A model generated the notes under the pieces. The model was not told the origin of the DNA. It did no database searches and saw only the letters and a list, made by a program, of their open reading frames with translations. Positions 25,402 through 35,839 of a DNA stretch of 64,000 nucleotides are shown here, piece by piece. The position numbers and the translations under genes were made by a program. Source of the DNA: Kocuria massiliensis (GTDB lineage Bacteria > Actinomycetota > Actinomycetes > Actinomycetales > Micrococcaceae); contig NZ_LT835161.1 in NCBI RefSeq assembly GCF_900169715.1, forward strand, positions 921,590 through 985,589, written 5' to 3'. Every line of letters begins with the position of its first letter. Position 1 is the stretch's first letter.

Positions 25402-28205
25402 GGTTTCGTGACCTTTCCACCGGATAGTACCGACGTGGCCCAAGAGGCCAGGCGCGGGCGGTCGATCTTGGAGTTGTGACGAATATCGGTCGGGTGCTCA
25501 CGTACCTGGAGAATTGCCGCAGCTCGAATGCCGGTGGCGGATTCCACGGCGGACCGTACGGCACGGGCCAGATTGGGCGGTGCCGGGCCGTCCTTGACCC
25601 GCGCATGCTTACTTCCGTTCTCACCGGCGTCGCGTTCGACGACGATGACCGGCACCTGAGCGCCCCACGGCCCGACGCCCACCACCGCGGCGCGGCGGAC
25701 CCCAGTGATGTGTTCCGCGGCGGTCTCGGCGGCAACGGGCGTGATGATGCCTTCAGGCGTGGAGAGGAGGTGAGACATCCGTCCTTCGACCCAGAGGCGC
25801 CCGCTCGCGTCGAAGTGCCCGACGTCGCCGGTGCGATGCCAGCCCGGAATGGTATCCGAGGCACGTTCGGTCCACCACAGTCGGTCGTAGTGATCCTTGG
25901 CGTGCGGTGCGGAGGCAATAATTTCGCCGGTGACGTTTTGCGTGTAGGTAGGGTTCCCGGTCGCGCGGCCTTCCTCGTCGAGGGGAACCACCGCCACACG
26001 GGCACCGTAAACGGGAGTTCCTACGCAGACACCGCTGCCGGCACCGTCCACACCATTTTCTGGTTCGGAGTCTGCCGCGGCCTCGCGGATCTGGTTGAGG
26101 TTGATATCGGTCACCGGTAGGCATTCCGTCATGCCGTACGGGGTATGGAGTTTGGCGTTGGGGCATACCGTCGCGACCTCTTCGAGGAGCGGGATGGTGA
26201 TGGGGGCACCTGCCGAGAGCAAGCGCCCTACGCGTTGCATGGCCCCGCGTTCCCGTTCGCTCAAGTCGTCCTTGGTGGCCACGACGTTCATGAGGGCGGC
26301 GGGGCTCGCGAAAACGACGGTCGCACGGATTGCCTCCACCGCCTGGGCGAGGGCGCGGGCCGTCAGGGTCTTGGGTTTGGTCACGTCCATGTCGGGGGTG
26401 ACCGAGGTGGCGCCCAGAGCCGGTCCGAGCAGCGCAAAGGGAGCAAAGCCCGCGACGAGGCCGGCACCGGCGGAGAGGTTGTACGTGTTCTGGATGGCGT
26501 CTCTCATCGCGGAAAGCTGGCGATGGGTGTAGGCAACGCCCTTGGCCGGCCCGGTGGAACCGGAGGTATAGAGAATCGCGGCTACGTTGTCGGGTTGGGG
26601 GGTATCCCACGGCGTCGACGGTTGAGCCTGGCGGCCTCCGTGAGAGTCGATGCCTGCCTCAGCACCGAGGAACTTGAGGGTGCTCGAATGCCCCGTACCT
26701 GCCAGAATTCGCCGTCCCGGCCACCCGGCGGTCTTGGCCGCGAGGAGAGCTTGAGGGGTGCCAATCAGGAATTCCGGGGAAGCCCCCTTCAAGGCACGGG
26801 TCAGACCGCGGATTCCCAACCCAGTATCGGCAATCACGATGACGGCCCCGATTCGCAGGCACGCATAAATGAGAATGGTGAGTCGTGAACCCGGCGGGAC
26901 CAGAAGGTTCACACGAGTTCCGGCTCGAACACCAAGGTCCCGAAGTACGCCAGCCGCATGATCGACGTTTTCGGAGAGTTCGCGCCACGACAATTGCCGC
27001 CGGATGGTGGCCAAGGGCGCAGAAGCATGCTTCCCATGCGACGTCGGGTTGGCCGACTTGTGGGCGGGGCCCATGTCGACGACGGCGAGGGATTCGTCGT
27101 CGCGGCGTTCGTCCAGTTCGGCCGTCATGGGGCGGTACTGAAGGGCCAGGGGAGAGGCGCGGCGTTCCTTCTCTCGGGTAATGCGGTGGTGATCGACCAC
27201 GGAACGTGCGCCCAAGAGGGCCTCATCCAGCCAGGTGAAAAGCACCGGGGCGATGTTCTGGTCTTCCGCGACGAGGTGTCCGGAGTCGTCGAAGCGGTGC
27301 AGTTGTGCCTGGGGATTCCGTGAGAGGATGTCGTCGAGGTAGCGCTGTTGGAAAACCGGATCGGCGGGGCCCCAGAGGACCAGGCAGGGCAGATCGTCAT
27401 CATTGACCGCTTGAGCGATGCGTTCCATGTGGGGATGCGCCGGGTGCGAAGGGTCGAGGGGAATGTCCGCCACGAAATTCTGGATCCCTTGGCGGTCCTC
27501 GGTGGAACGGTACGGTGCCCGGAAGGTCGCCTTGACCTCGGGGTCCCACTCGCCTCGATGCAAGGAGAGTGTGACATCCAGGAAGGCAGTGGTACTCGAG
27601 GTTCCTCGGCGATGCACGGACGGATGGAGCGCGAGCCGTAGTGCCGCGGGAATCTTCTCCTCGCGGGGATGGTGCAACGCCGTGTTGGTGAAAATCCGTC
27701 CCTTATGGAGTTCGGGATGCTCCACGCCCCAGCCCTGTGAAATGAGTCCGCCCCAGTCGTGGCTCAGCGTCACGACGCCGCGCTCACCGGGATTCTCATC
27801 AATGCCCAGAGTGCGGGTGAAATCACCGAGATCGCTGATGCGATCCGCCAGGCTCCTTTCGGTGCCGGTTCGTTCGGAATACCCCATGTCCAGCTGATCA
27901 ACGGCAACCACGCGCCACGGCTGACTCCCTGAGGTAGCACCGGCCGAGACCACGTCTCGCCACAGATAAGACCACGTGGGGTTGCCATGCACACACAGGA
28001 TGGTCCCCACTGGGTCGACGCCCAATCGCTCGAGTTCCGCGGCGTTGTCCAAGAAATGCCACGTCCGCTCGGTCCCAGCGTCGACGGGCGCGGAAGAGGG
28101 CACCGTGAGGGTTCGGCTCTGATCGCGGGCCACACCGGGCCAACGCTTGAGCGGAATCGGTCCGGGCTGCGGCGTGTGGGGATCTGTCCGGTTCACGGCG
28201 ACCAA
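25398..28205 (-). CDS. oleBC: fused OleB-OleC, olefin biosynthesis
   Basis: The 935-residue protein joins two enzymes of long-chain olefin synthesis. Residues about 1-345 are an alpha/beta hydrolase of the haloalkane dehalogenase type (HGNPTWSYLWRD; nucleophile Asp in LSHDWGGL). This is OleB, the beta-lactone decarboxylase. Residues about 390-935 are an AMP-forming ligase-like domain (LYTSGSTGPAKGVAYTH; TGDVGHFDASGRLWVEGR). This is OleC, the beta-lactone synthetase. A oleBC fusion is known in Micrococcus luteus. The TTG at 28205 has GGAAGAGG six bases upstream; GTG at 28196 is an alternative. It starts 31 bases after oleA and overlaps oleD. Confidence 0.92.
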   Translation of the reverse strand: MVAVNRTDPHTPQPGPIPLKRWPGVARDQSRTLTVPSSAPVDAGTERTWHFLDNAAELERLGVDPVGTILCVHGNPTWSYLWRDVVSAGATSGSQPWRVVAVDQLDMGYSERTGTERSLADRISDLGDFTRTLGIDENPGERGVVTLSHDWGGLISQGWGVEHPELHKGRIFTNTALHHPREEKIPAALRLALHPSVHRRGTSSTTAFLDVTLSLHRGEWDPEVKATFRAPYRSTEDRQGIQNFVADIPLDPSHPAHPHMERIAQAVNDDDLPCLVLWGPADPVFQQRYLDDILSRNPQAQLHRFDDSGHLVAEDQNIAPVLFTWLDEALLGARSVVDHHRITREKERRASPLALQYRPMTAELDERRDDESLAVVDMGPAHKSANPTSHGKHASAPLATIRRQLSWRELSENVDHAAGVLRDLGVRAGTRVNLLVPPGSRLTILIYACLRIGAVIVIADTGLGIRGLTRALKGASPEFLIGTPQALLAAKTAGWPGRRILAGTGHSSTLKFLGAEAGIDSHGGRQAQPSTPWDTPQPDNVAAILYTSGSTGPAKGVAYTHRQLSAMRDAIQNTYNLSAGAGLVAGFAPFALLGPALGATSVTPDMDVTKPKTLTARALAQAVEAIRATVVFASPAALMNVVATKDDLSERERGAMQRVGRLLSAGAPITIPLLEEVATVCPNAKLHTPYGMTECLPVTDINLNQIREAAADSEPENGVDGAGSGVCVGTPVYGARVAVVPLDEEGRATGNPTYTQNVTGEIIASAPHAKDHYDRLWWTERASDTIPGWHRTGDVGHFDASGRLWVEGRMSHLLSTPEGIITPVAAETAAEHITGVRRAAVVGVGPWGAQVPVIVVERDAGENGSKHARVKDGPAPPNLARAVRSAVESATGIRAAAILQVREHPTDIRHNSKIDRPRLASWATSVLSGGKVTKP

Positions 28206-28236
28206 TGAGTACCTCTTCCTTGCGGTGAGTCGGTGG

Positions 28237-29268
28237 TTACCAGGCGATTTCCATGAGGGCGGTATTCAAACCTGAACCCACGCCCATGCACAGGACACGC
28301 TGGCCGGGTTTGAGTCGCTCGGCCTCCAGCGCGAGGGTCATGGGAAGTGCCGCCGCCGCGACGTTTCCCCAGTACGGGAAGGTCACGGGGATACGGTCGC
28401 GGTCGATGCCAACGGCGTCGATAATCGCGTTGGTGTGGGAAGTGGAAATCTGGTGGGTGACGTATGCATCCATATCGGACCAGTCCCAACCGTCTTCGTG
28501 CGCGCGATCCCATGCGTCCGTCACGAGCTGGAGCCCGTACTTGAGCAGACCGGTGGCATCGGTGCTCATGCCTTGGCCGGCTTCGCCTCCGATGCACAAA
28601 TCCTTGTGTTCGGTTCCAGCTCGCGAAATCGATCCCAGAATCCGATGGCCTTCCGGGTGGCGGTCGGCGGGTCCGACGACGGCGGCTGCGGCGCCGCAAC
28701 CGAGGGTCAACGTCGCGAACTGTGCGAGGACGTCGTCGCGAGTTGCGGACGGATCATTCAGCATTTTGAGGGCGGTGTCATGCCACGGGGTGGGGTCCTC
28801 GCCGCACACGATGAGCGCGTACTCGATGGCTCCAGCATCAATCATGGATGATGCAACGGTGAGGCCGTTCACGAATCCGAGGCACGCGTTGGTCATATCG
28901 AAGTTCAACGCGTGGCGGGGGAGACCGATCTCGTGGTGGATCCCCACCGCGACGGCGGGCTCGAAATTATCCCGGGTGACGGACGTGTTGATGATGAGCC
29001 CGATCTGCTCGGGCTGGATACCGGCTTCGGCCAGTGCAGCACAGCCCGCTTGGGCTGCGCCGTGCTCGAAGGAACTTTCGGCAGACCATGCTCGTCGAGA
29101 GGAGATTCCGGCGAGGCGCTCCAGAAGGCCCTTGGGCATCTTCAAACGCCTATAGGTATCCGCGAGTTGCTCGTCGAAGTATGAGGAGGGCAACTCCTCT
29201 TCGGCCTCCACCTTGGTCACTGAAAGAAGCGCAGAGTTGCGGTGGTGGATAGAAGAGTTAGGGATCAA
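28237..29268 (-). CDS. oleA: OleA, acyl-CoA condensing enzyme (thiolase superfamily)
   Basis: OleA condenses two fatty acyl-CoAs head-to-head to a 2-alkyl-3-ketoacid, the first step to long-chain olefins. The 343-residue protein resembles FabH, with the active-site Cys in FDMTNACLGFVNGL near residue 140 and a HQISTSHTN region near the C-terminus. It differs from the fatty-acid FabH at 55.7 kb and lies at the head of the ole operon, which settles the assignment. TTG at 29268 has AAAGG nine bases upstream; the extreme N-terminus is uncertain. The first 62 bases overlap, on the other strand, only an upstream open stretch of the smc frame, not smc itself. Confidence 0.88.
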   Translation of the reverse strand: MIPNSSIHHRNSALLSVTKVEAEEELPSSYFDEQLADTYRRLKMPKGLLERLAGISSRRAWSAESSFEHGAAQAGCAALAEAGIQPEQIGLIINTSVTRDNFEPAVAVGIHHEIGLPRHALNFDMTNACLGFVNGLTVASSMIDAGAIEYALIVCGEDPTPWHDTALKMLNDPSATRDDVLAQFATLTLGCGAAAAVVGPADRHPEGHRILGSISRAGTEHKDLCIGGEAGQGMSTDATGLLKYGLQLVTDAWDRAHEDGWDWSDMDAYVTHQISTSHTNAIIDAVGIDRDRIPVTFPYWGNVAAAALPMTLALEAERLKPGQRVLCMGVGSGLNTALMEIAW

Positions 29269-29506
29269 TGAATCGAGCCTTTATCCGGAAAGTGGGCGGT
29301 GTGGTTGCGAGGATCGTCCTCGACACTCAAGAGGCAAGTCTACTACCCGGTGCGCCGCCGGTCAGTCATTTCACCGGTCACGAAACGTGAGATGGGACCT
29401 TGATGCCTGTGGTGGGTTGCCGGCACACGCACGCGATAGAGTGGGCGATCGGTCATCTCTCACGGTGACCCGCTATCCGTCCGAGCACCATAATCGAGGG
29501 AGAGGC

Positions 29507-32500
29507 ATGCACCTCAAGACGTTGACGGTCAAAGGGTTCAAATCTTTTGCCTCGGCTACCTCCTTCGAATTCGAGCCCGGTGTGACCGCGGTTGTCGGGC
29601 CAAATGGCTCTGGAAAGTCCAACGTCGTCGATGCGTTGTCCTGGGTCATGGGCGAGCAAGGAGCCAAATCCTTGCGTGGCGGCAAGATGGAAGACGTCAT
29701 CTTTGCAGGAACCTCTGGCCGTGCACCACTCGGCCGTGCTCACGTTTCGCTGACCATCGATAACACCGACGGCGCATTACCCATCGAATATTCCGAGGTC
29801 ACGATCTCTCGGACCTTGTTTCGCACCGGCGGCTCCGAATACGCGATCAACGGCAACTCGTGCCGCCTGCTCGATATCCAAGAGCTTCTTTCGGATTCCG
29901 GCCTCGGGCGCGAGATGCACGTGATCGTGGGCCAAGGGCAACTCGACCGCATTTTGCACGCGACCCCGGAAGAGCGGCGTGGCTTCATCGAAGAAGCTTC
30001 TGGAGTCCTGAAACACCGCCGGCGCAAGGAGAAAACGCTCCGCAAACTCGCGTCGATGGAAACCAACGTCTCGCGACTGGAGGATCTCACCGGGGAGATT
30101 GGCCGGCAATTGACCCCACTGGGGCGTCAAGCCAAGGTGGCCCGTCGCGCTCAGCGGATCCAACACGATGTCCGTGACGCCCGCGCGCGTCTATTCGCTG
30201 ACGATTGGGTCCAAGCCTCGACCGCATTGGAGACCGACGCCGAAGAGCTGCAACGTGTTGCGGACGATTTGCGGCGTCTCGAGGCGGAGCAGGAAGAGGC
30301 GACTCGAGCCATCGCGGAGATCGAGGCGGAAGCGGCGAGCCTTTCTCCTCGAGTGTCTCGGGCCAGGGACACCTGGTATGCGCTCTCCCAACTGCGGGAA
30401 CGCTACGAATCGCTCAAGCAATTGGCGCAGGAGCGACAGCGCACCCAGTCCACGCCCGTTGGCAGGGCCCATCTGCGGGACCCCGAACAGCTTCAGGCCA
30501 ACGCCGAGCGGATTGCTCGCGAACTTGAGGACGCTGAGCACGCCGTGGAACAGGTGGAACAGCGCCATCTCGAGGCCGGGGAGGAACGTTCCCGGGCCGA
30601 GGACGAGGCGCAAGCCGCTGAGGCCCACCACGCACACTTGGTCGCGGCCTCGGCCGAGCGGCGGGAAAACCTCGCGTCTCTCCGGGGCGCCATGTCCACC
30701 GCACGTTCTGAACACGAATCGCTTCAGACGCGACGTCGCGAACAAGAGGCCGAAGTCGCATCCGTGCAACAGCGCTTGGACACGTATCGCACGGACCTCG
30801 AGAGGCTCTCTGGCGCCTCAGGCCCGACCGATGAAGATACCGCCGCCGCCTCTCGTGCCTCGGATGAAGCCCACGCCGCAACGGAGTCCACGCAAGCCCA
30901 GTTGGACAAGGCGGCGACGTCCCTCAACGCGACCCGGCGCGAACTCGATGCGGCGCTGGCTCGGGTTGAGGCGCTGAAAGAATCTCTTCCAGCCGCTGAC
31001 GCTACGGAGGCGATAGCGTCCGCATTTGGCGACCAGATACGCCGGGTGCGGGACGGCGTCACGGTGGAACCAGAACATGCGGGAGCCCTCTCGGTGGCAC
31101 TCGGCGCGGTGGCCGACGGGCTAGCCGTCCGCGAGCCGGAAGCACTTCAAAACATTCTGAACCATGCACGCGAAGAAGGACTCGGCGTCGTGAGTCTGCT
31201 GGTGGACTCTCCGAATGTGGTGCGTGGCGGAGGCGATGACCTAGAGAATGCCCTTCATCGCATCAAGGAATCGTGGGCCTCGGACGTCGTGTGGGCACCC
31301 CGCGTGGTGACCGGTGGAGACCTCGCCGAGAGCGTGCGCACCATCGTGAGCAGGTGCCTGATTGCCCCGAGCCTCGACGTTGCCTGTGCGTTGAGGGACC
31401 GCCTGCTGGAGCTGCCCGACGGCGAATTGACGACGCCGGGGTGGCAGGTCGTCGTCGCGGATGGGACCGTCATCGCCGCCGGTCAAGCACGCGGCGGAAG
31501 CGCCTCGGGGGCCACCGGGCTGGAGATTAGTGCCCGCTTGGCGTCCGCCGAGGAAGCCCTGGCAGGGCTCCGAGAACGGCACGATCAAGCCGTGGCCAAA
31601 CACGAGAAAGCCTCGGAAGAACACCGTCGATCCCGAGAGGCGGCGCGGGCCGCTCGCGAAGAATTCGCGCGCATCAGCAAGGAGAGCAGTTCCAATGCCG
31701 CGGCGCTCGCCCAGGCACGGACCCTCGTGACTTCCACAGAGGAAGAGCTCGACGGCGCCAAACGCCGATTGGAAGAACTCGCTGCGCGAGAGCCCGCATT
31801 GGCCGAGAAGCTGGAACACGCCGTCGGGGCCGTCTCGGCGGCATTGGAGCTCCAGGACGAAGACGGCGGCGAGGCGTTGGAACGCGCCGAGGTCGCCAGG
31901 AAGGACGCAACGGAAGCGGCCAGGACCGCTCGCACTCGCGAAACCGAAGCACTCCTGGCAGTTCGAAGTGCGCAGAGCCAGATCGACCAGCTTAAACAAC
32001 GCAAAGACGCCGCCCTGCGTGCGGTGTCCACGGAAAAGGCGGCACATGCGGAGGTCGAGCGCCAAGAAAGGCGCCGCCGCATCCAATACCAGGCCACCAG
32101 CCGAGTTCTGAGCATGATCGGCTCGGTCTGCGAACGTCTCGAGGCCTCCCTCACCGTGGCCGACGCGGAACGGGAACGACTCCAAAAAGAACGGGCCGGA
32201 CTCGAATCACGCCTAGCGGAAGCCCGGACTCGCGAGAAATCCCAGCGAGACGCACTGGACGCGCAACGCTCCAAGGCCCATTCGGGGGAACTGGAGCGTG
32301 CCACCCGTGAAGCCAAATTGGAATCTCTCCGCGAATCGATCCTGGAGGAATTGAGCCTGACGACGGACACCTTGGTGTCTGACTACGGTCCGCACCTGCC
32401 GATTCCGGTTCTGGACGAATCTGGGGAGACGACGGGCGAGGAACCCTTCGTGCGTGAGGCCCAGGAGAGACGGCTCCAACGAGCCCGCAAGGATCTCAAG

Positions 32501-33106
32501 GCGTTGGGTAAGGTCAATCCGTTGGCCCTCGAAGAGTTCGCGGCCTTGGAAGAGCGCCATACATATCTCGTGCAACAACTCGAGGACCTCAAAGCCTCGC
32601 GCGCCGATCTTGAAGAAATCATTCGCGATGTCGATGATCACGTGCGAACCGTCTTCACCCAGGCCTTCCACGACACCCAAGAACAATTCGTCAAAGTATT
32701 CGCCACCCTCTTCCCCGGCGGCGAAGGAAAACTGGTCTTGACCGATCCGAGCGACATGCTGACCACCGGCATCGAAGTGCACGCCAAACCTGCCGGGAAG
32801 AAGGTCAAGAGACTCTCTCTCTTATCCGGCGGCGAGCGCTCGTTGACCGCCATCGCGATGCTGGTGGCGATCTTCAAGGCACGGCCATCGCCGTTCTACG
32901 TGATGGATGAGGTCGAGGCCGCGTTGGACGACCGAAACCTGGGTCGACTCTTGACGATCCTCAAGGAACTTCAGCTCAGCTCGCAGTTGATCATCATCAC
33001 CCACCAGAAGCGCACCATGGAAATTGCGGATGCCCTCTATGGCGTTTCGATGCGCGGCGACGGTATTACCCAAGTCATTTCGCAAAAGTTGGCAGACCTG
33101 CGCTGA
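29507..33106 (+). CDS. smc: chromosome segregation ATPase SMC
   Basis: SMC dimers organise and segregate the chromosome with ScpA/ScpB. The 1199-residue protein has the usual order: N-terminal Walker A GPNGSGKSN near residue 32, long coiled coil, a hinge at about 500-660, second coiled coil, the ABC signature LLSGGERSLTAIAM (about 1107) and Walker B FYVMDEVEAALDD. The frame is open far upstream, but ATG at 29507 with AGGGAGAGG just before it gives the canonical MHLKTLTVKGFKSF start. It is divergent from oleA and convergent with the MFS gene, only 8 bases away. Confidence 0.97.
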   Translation: MHLKTLTVKGFKSFASATSFEFEPGVTAVVGPNGSGKSNVVDALSWVMGEQGAKSLRGGKMEDVIFAGTSGRAPLGRAHVSLTIDNTDGALPIEYSEVTISRTLFRTGGSEYAINGNSCRLLDIQELLSDSGLGREMHVIVGQGQLDRILHATPEERRGFIEEASGVLKHRRRKEKTLRKLASMETNVSRLEDLTGEIGRQLTPLGRQAKVARRAQRIQHDVRDARARLFADDWVQASTALETDAEELQRVADDLRRLEAEQEEATRAIAEIEAEAASLSPRVSRARDTWYALSQLRERYESLKQLAQERQRTQSTPVGRAHLRDPEQLQANAERIARELEDAEHAVEQVEQRHLEAGEERSRAEDEAQAAEAHHAHLVAASAERRENLASLRGAMSTARSEHESLQTRRREQEAEVASVQQRLDTYRTDLERLSGASGPTDEDTAAASRASDEAHAATESTQAQLDKAATSLNATRRELDAALARVEALKESLPAADATEAIASAFGDQIRRVRDGVTVEPEHAGALSVALGAVADGLAVREPEALQNILNHAREEGLGVVSLLVDSPNVVRGGGDDLENALHRIKESWASDVVWAPRVVTGGDLAESVRTIVSRCLIAPSLDVACALRDRLLELPDGELTTPGWQVVVADGTVIAAGQARGGSASGATGLEISARLASAEEALAGLRERHDQAVAKHEKASEEHRRSREAARAAREEFARISKESSSNAAALAQARTLVTSTEEELDGAKRRLEELAAREPALAEKLEHAVGAVSAALELQDEDGGEALERAEVARKDATEAARTARTRETEALLAVRSAQSQIDQLKQRKDAALRAVSTEKAAHAEVERQERRRRIQYQATSRVLSMIGSVCERLEASLTVADAERERLQKERAGLESRLAEARTREKSQRDALDAQRSKAHSGELERATREAKLESLRESILEELSLTTDTLVSDYGPHLPIPVLDESGETTGEEPFVREAQERRLQRARKDLKALGKVNPLALEEFAALEERHTYLVQQLEDLKASRADLEEIIRDVDDHVRTVFTQAFHDTQEQFVKVFATLFPGGEGKLVLTDPSDMLTTGIEVHAKPAGKKVKRLSLLSGGERSLTAIAMLVAIFKARPSPFYVMDEVEAALDDRNLGRLLTILKELQLSSQLIIITHQKRTMEIADALYGVSMRGDGITQVISQKLADLR

Positions 33107-33114
33107 TAATTCAT

Positions 33115-34398
33115 TCAGTCCTTTTGCGGGAAGGATGCCCGCGGGGTCAGGAAGAGCACGACTCCGGCCAGCGCGAGGAGCCCGCCTGAGATACCGAATG
33201 CCGGGGCAAAGCCGACGCCGTCGATCACGGCACCGAGGACGATGGGGGCGATGATTTGCCCGACGTCGGCGCAGGCCTGATAGGCGGACATCACGTTGCC
33301 GCCGGACCTTTTCGATCCCACGATGTCCGTGAGCGTGGCCTGCATGGAGGGCGTGTACAGCCCGGTACTGAGACCCGCCAGGAGACAGAGCGCCCACAGG
33401 GACCAGGCATGACCGGCACCACCCAACACGCCTGTGAGGATAGCGGCCACAACGAGCCCGGTGACCAAAAAGGGGCGGCGTCCATAACGGTCCGATAGGC
33501 CGCCGAAGAGAATCTGGGAGAGCGCCGATCCTCCGGCGAAGACGCCCAGGGCGATCCCCGCGACGCTGGCCCCCGAACCGAACCCAGAAGCGGGCGCCCC
33601 ACTAGCGGTAGCTATGGCCGTGGCGAAGAGGGGAATGATCGCGACGCGAGCCCCGAGGTTGGCCCAACCGTGTGCGAAGCTCGCCAAGAGCAAGGACCTG
33701 TAGCTGCCGATTGACCATGCCTGAGAAAAGGTCATCGGCAAGAGCACAGACCCGGTATCCGTACGGGCCTCGACCGGCCTGAGCTTCCAAGCGGCGACGG
33801 CGATCGCAAAAACTAACGCGAGCGCATAGATCACGAAAGGCGCCCGCAGCCCCCAGGCCGCCGTGAGACTACCAATGACCGGTCCCATGATGCTTCCCAG
33901 CATGAACGACGTCGCGTAGTAGCCAGAGACTTTGGCGCGAATCGACGGCGGGGCCAAGCGGGCGATCAGCCCCATCGCTGAGACCGTAAACATGACCGAT
34001 CCAATGCCACCCAGACCCCGCAAAATGACGAGCAAAATATATGAGGGCGCGAAGGCCGTGGCCGCGGAGGATAGCGCCACCACGGCCAAGCCCATCAGAT
34101 ACGTGCGCCGTTCACCGACTCGGGACATGATCGGTCCGGCCACCGGGGCCCAGGCCACCCGCATCAACGCAAAGGCGGACATCACGGCTCCCGCAGCGGT
34201 CGCGCCCACGCCAAAGGAGGTAGCGAATTGCGGCAATACCGGGGCCACGACGCCGTAGCCTGCGGCGATCACGAAGGCCGCCACAACGAGCACTTTCAGG
34301 TCCGTGGGAACCTTGGGACGTGGGGCCTTTCGTCCGGGGCTCGGCTGGGATGATTCAGGGGACGACTCTGCGGCGTCGTGCGGGGGTTTGGGGGTCAC
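33115..34398 (-). CDS. MFS transporter, probable drug/solute exporter
   Basis: The 427-residue membrane protein has about 12 hydrophobic segments, starting FVIAAGYGVVAPVLPQF. It has the MFS loop motif GGLSDRYGRRPFL between the two halves and a related MSRVGERRTYL in the first half. Such proteins of the DHA1 group usually export drugs or metabolites by proton antiport, but the substrate cannot be told. The frame is open to 34587; GTG at 34398 was chosen because AGGG lies 8 bases upstream and it removes a long basic extension that would overlap ftsY. The N-terminus is a Pro/Ser-rich cytoplasmic tail. Confidence 0.82.
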   Translation of the reverse strand: MTPKPPHDAAESSPESSQPSPGRKAPRPKVPTDLKVLVVAAFVIAAGYGVVAPVLPQFATSFGVGATAAGAVMSAFALMRVAWAPVAGPIMSRVGERRTYLMGLAVVALSSAATAFAPSYILLVILRGLGGIGSVMFTVSAMGLIARLAPPSIRAKVSGYYATSFMLGSIMGPVIGSLTAAWGLRAPFVIYALALVFAIAVAAWKLRPVEARTDTGSVLLPMTFSQAWSIGSYRSLLLASFAHGWANLGARVAIIPLFATAIATASGAPASGFGSGASVAGIALGVFAGGSALSQILFGGLSDRYGRRPFLVTGLVVAAILTGVLGGAGHAWSLWALCLLAGLSTGLYTPSMQATLTDIVGSKRSGGNVMSAYQACADVGQIIAPIVLGAVIDGVGFAPAFGISGGLLALAGVVLFLTPRASFPQKD

Positions 34399-34489
34399 GG
34401 GAAGCACCCTACTCGACCGCGGACGGACCCGCGATCCACAACCTGCACCGTGGTGTTGAGCATCAGTGTGCTTGTGGCAAGCTGGGAAC

Positions 34490-35593
34490 GTGAACGACAC
34501 CCTGATCCTGATCCTGTACATCCTGGCCGGAGTCCTGGTGCTTGGCGGTCTGGCCTTCGTCTTCTTGAAAGGCCCGAAAGCCCCCAAGGAGGGCTACCCG
34601 GAGACTCGCGACGAAGACGATACCGAGGGCTCGACTTCGGTCACGACCAAGCCAGCCTACGAGCGTCCCGCCCCTGTGGCTGGTCGCCTCCAACGACTCC
34701 GCGCACGACTCGCTCGCTCCAACTCCATGCTGGGCAAGGGCCTCTTGGCCTTGCTCTCGAGCGACAAGATCGACCAAGACGTGTGGGACCAAATCGAGGA
34801 AACGCTCCTCATGGCGGACCTCGGTTCCGAACCGTCCCAGCGGATGGTCGAGGCACTACAGACCCGCGTCAAGGTTGAAGGCACGGAAGATCCCGCCCGG
34901 GTGAAGACCATGTTGCGGGAAGAACTCCTCAAACTCGTGGACCCCACCATGGACCGCGAACTCGCCCTCGACGGCGCCGGCGATAATCCAGGCGTGGTCC
35001 TGGTGGTGGGCGTGAACGGCGTCGGCAAGACGACGACCGTGGGCAAGCTCGCCCGCGTGATGGTCGCCGAGGACAAGAGCCTCCTGCTCGGTGCTGCCGA
35101 TACATTCCGCGCCGCGGCCGCGGACCAACTCCAGACGTGGGGAAACCGCGTTGGCGTCGAGACCGTCCGCTCCGACAAGGAGGGGGCCGACCCCGCGTCC
35201 GTCGCGTATGAATCCGCCGAACGCGCCAAGAATGACGGCGTGGACACCCTCATGGTCGACACAGCCGGACGCCTGCAAAACAAGGCCGGGCTGATGGACC
35301 AGCTCGGCAAGGTCAAGCGTGTGCTCGAAAAGGTTGCGCCCGTGACTGAGGTACTCCTCGTCATCGACGCCACTACGGGCCAAAACGGCATGGTGCAGGC
35401 CAAGGTCTTCGCCGAGGTCGTGGACATCACCGGCATCGTCCTGACCAAACTCGATGGCACGGCCAAGGGCGGCATCGTGGTGGCGATCCAGAACGAACTC
35501 GGAGTGCCCGTAAAACTGGTCGGACTCGGCGAAGGCCCGGACGACCTGGCACCCTTCGACCCCGAAGGCTTCGTGGACGCCATCATCGACTAG
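34490..35593 (+). CDS. ftsY: signal recognition particle receptor FtsY
   Basis: FtsY docks the ribosome-SRP complex to the membrane. The 367-residue protein starts with a clear transmembrane helix (about residues 3-27) instead of a long acidic A domain, as is usual in actinobacteria. It then has the N domain and the G domain with GVNGVGKTTTVGKL (about 172), DTAGRLQNK and TKLDGTAKGG. GTG at 34490 follows GGGA closely; another GTG at 34466 is possible but adds eight unremarkable residues. It pairs functionally with ffh 1.7 kb downstream. Confidence 0.95.
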   Translation: MNDTLILILYILAGVLVLGGLAFVFLKGPKAPKEGYPETRDEDDTEGSTSVTTKPAYERPAPVAGRLQRLRARLARSNSMLGKGLLALLSSDKIDQDVWDQIEETLLMADLGSEPSQRMVEALQTRVKVEGTEDPARVKTMLREELLKLVDPTMDRELALDGAGDNPGVVLVVGVNGVGKTTTVGKLARVMVAEDKSLLLGAADTFRAAAADQLQTWGNRVGVETVRSDKEGADPASVAYESAERAKNDGVDTLMVDTAGRLQNKAGLMDQLGKVKRVLEKVAPVTEVLLVIDATTGQNGMVQAKVFAEVVDITGIVLTKLDGTAKGGIVVAIQNELGVPVKLVGLGEGPDDLAPFDPEGFVDAIID

Positions 35594-35630
35594 CCTGGCA
35601 GTCGCCGAAAACCACGGACCTATTGCACCG

Positions 35631-35669
35631 AGGCCCGATGCCTTTCCCACGCGGGAGGACATCGGGCCT
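35631..35669 (+). terminator. probable intrinsic terminator after ftsY
   Basis: AGGCCCGAT and ATCGGGCCT form a perfect 9-bp stem with a 21-base loop, 38 bases after the ftsY stop. The tail (TCGTGTTGT) is only moderately T-rich. It separates ftsY from amtB. Confidence 0.6.
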
Positions 35670-35839
35670 TCGTGTTGTCCGGTCCCAAGCCCAATTCGTA
35701 TACATTCCCGAAACGTTCGCGGCAGATTTGTAACATCCCGGACATCATTCCTGCGTCGAGACGAAACACGCCATCCCGAGACTGGAGTTGACTGCCAACC
35801 CAGGGACCGTGACGAGGTCCCGCCAGGAAGGGACACTTC

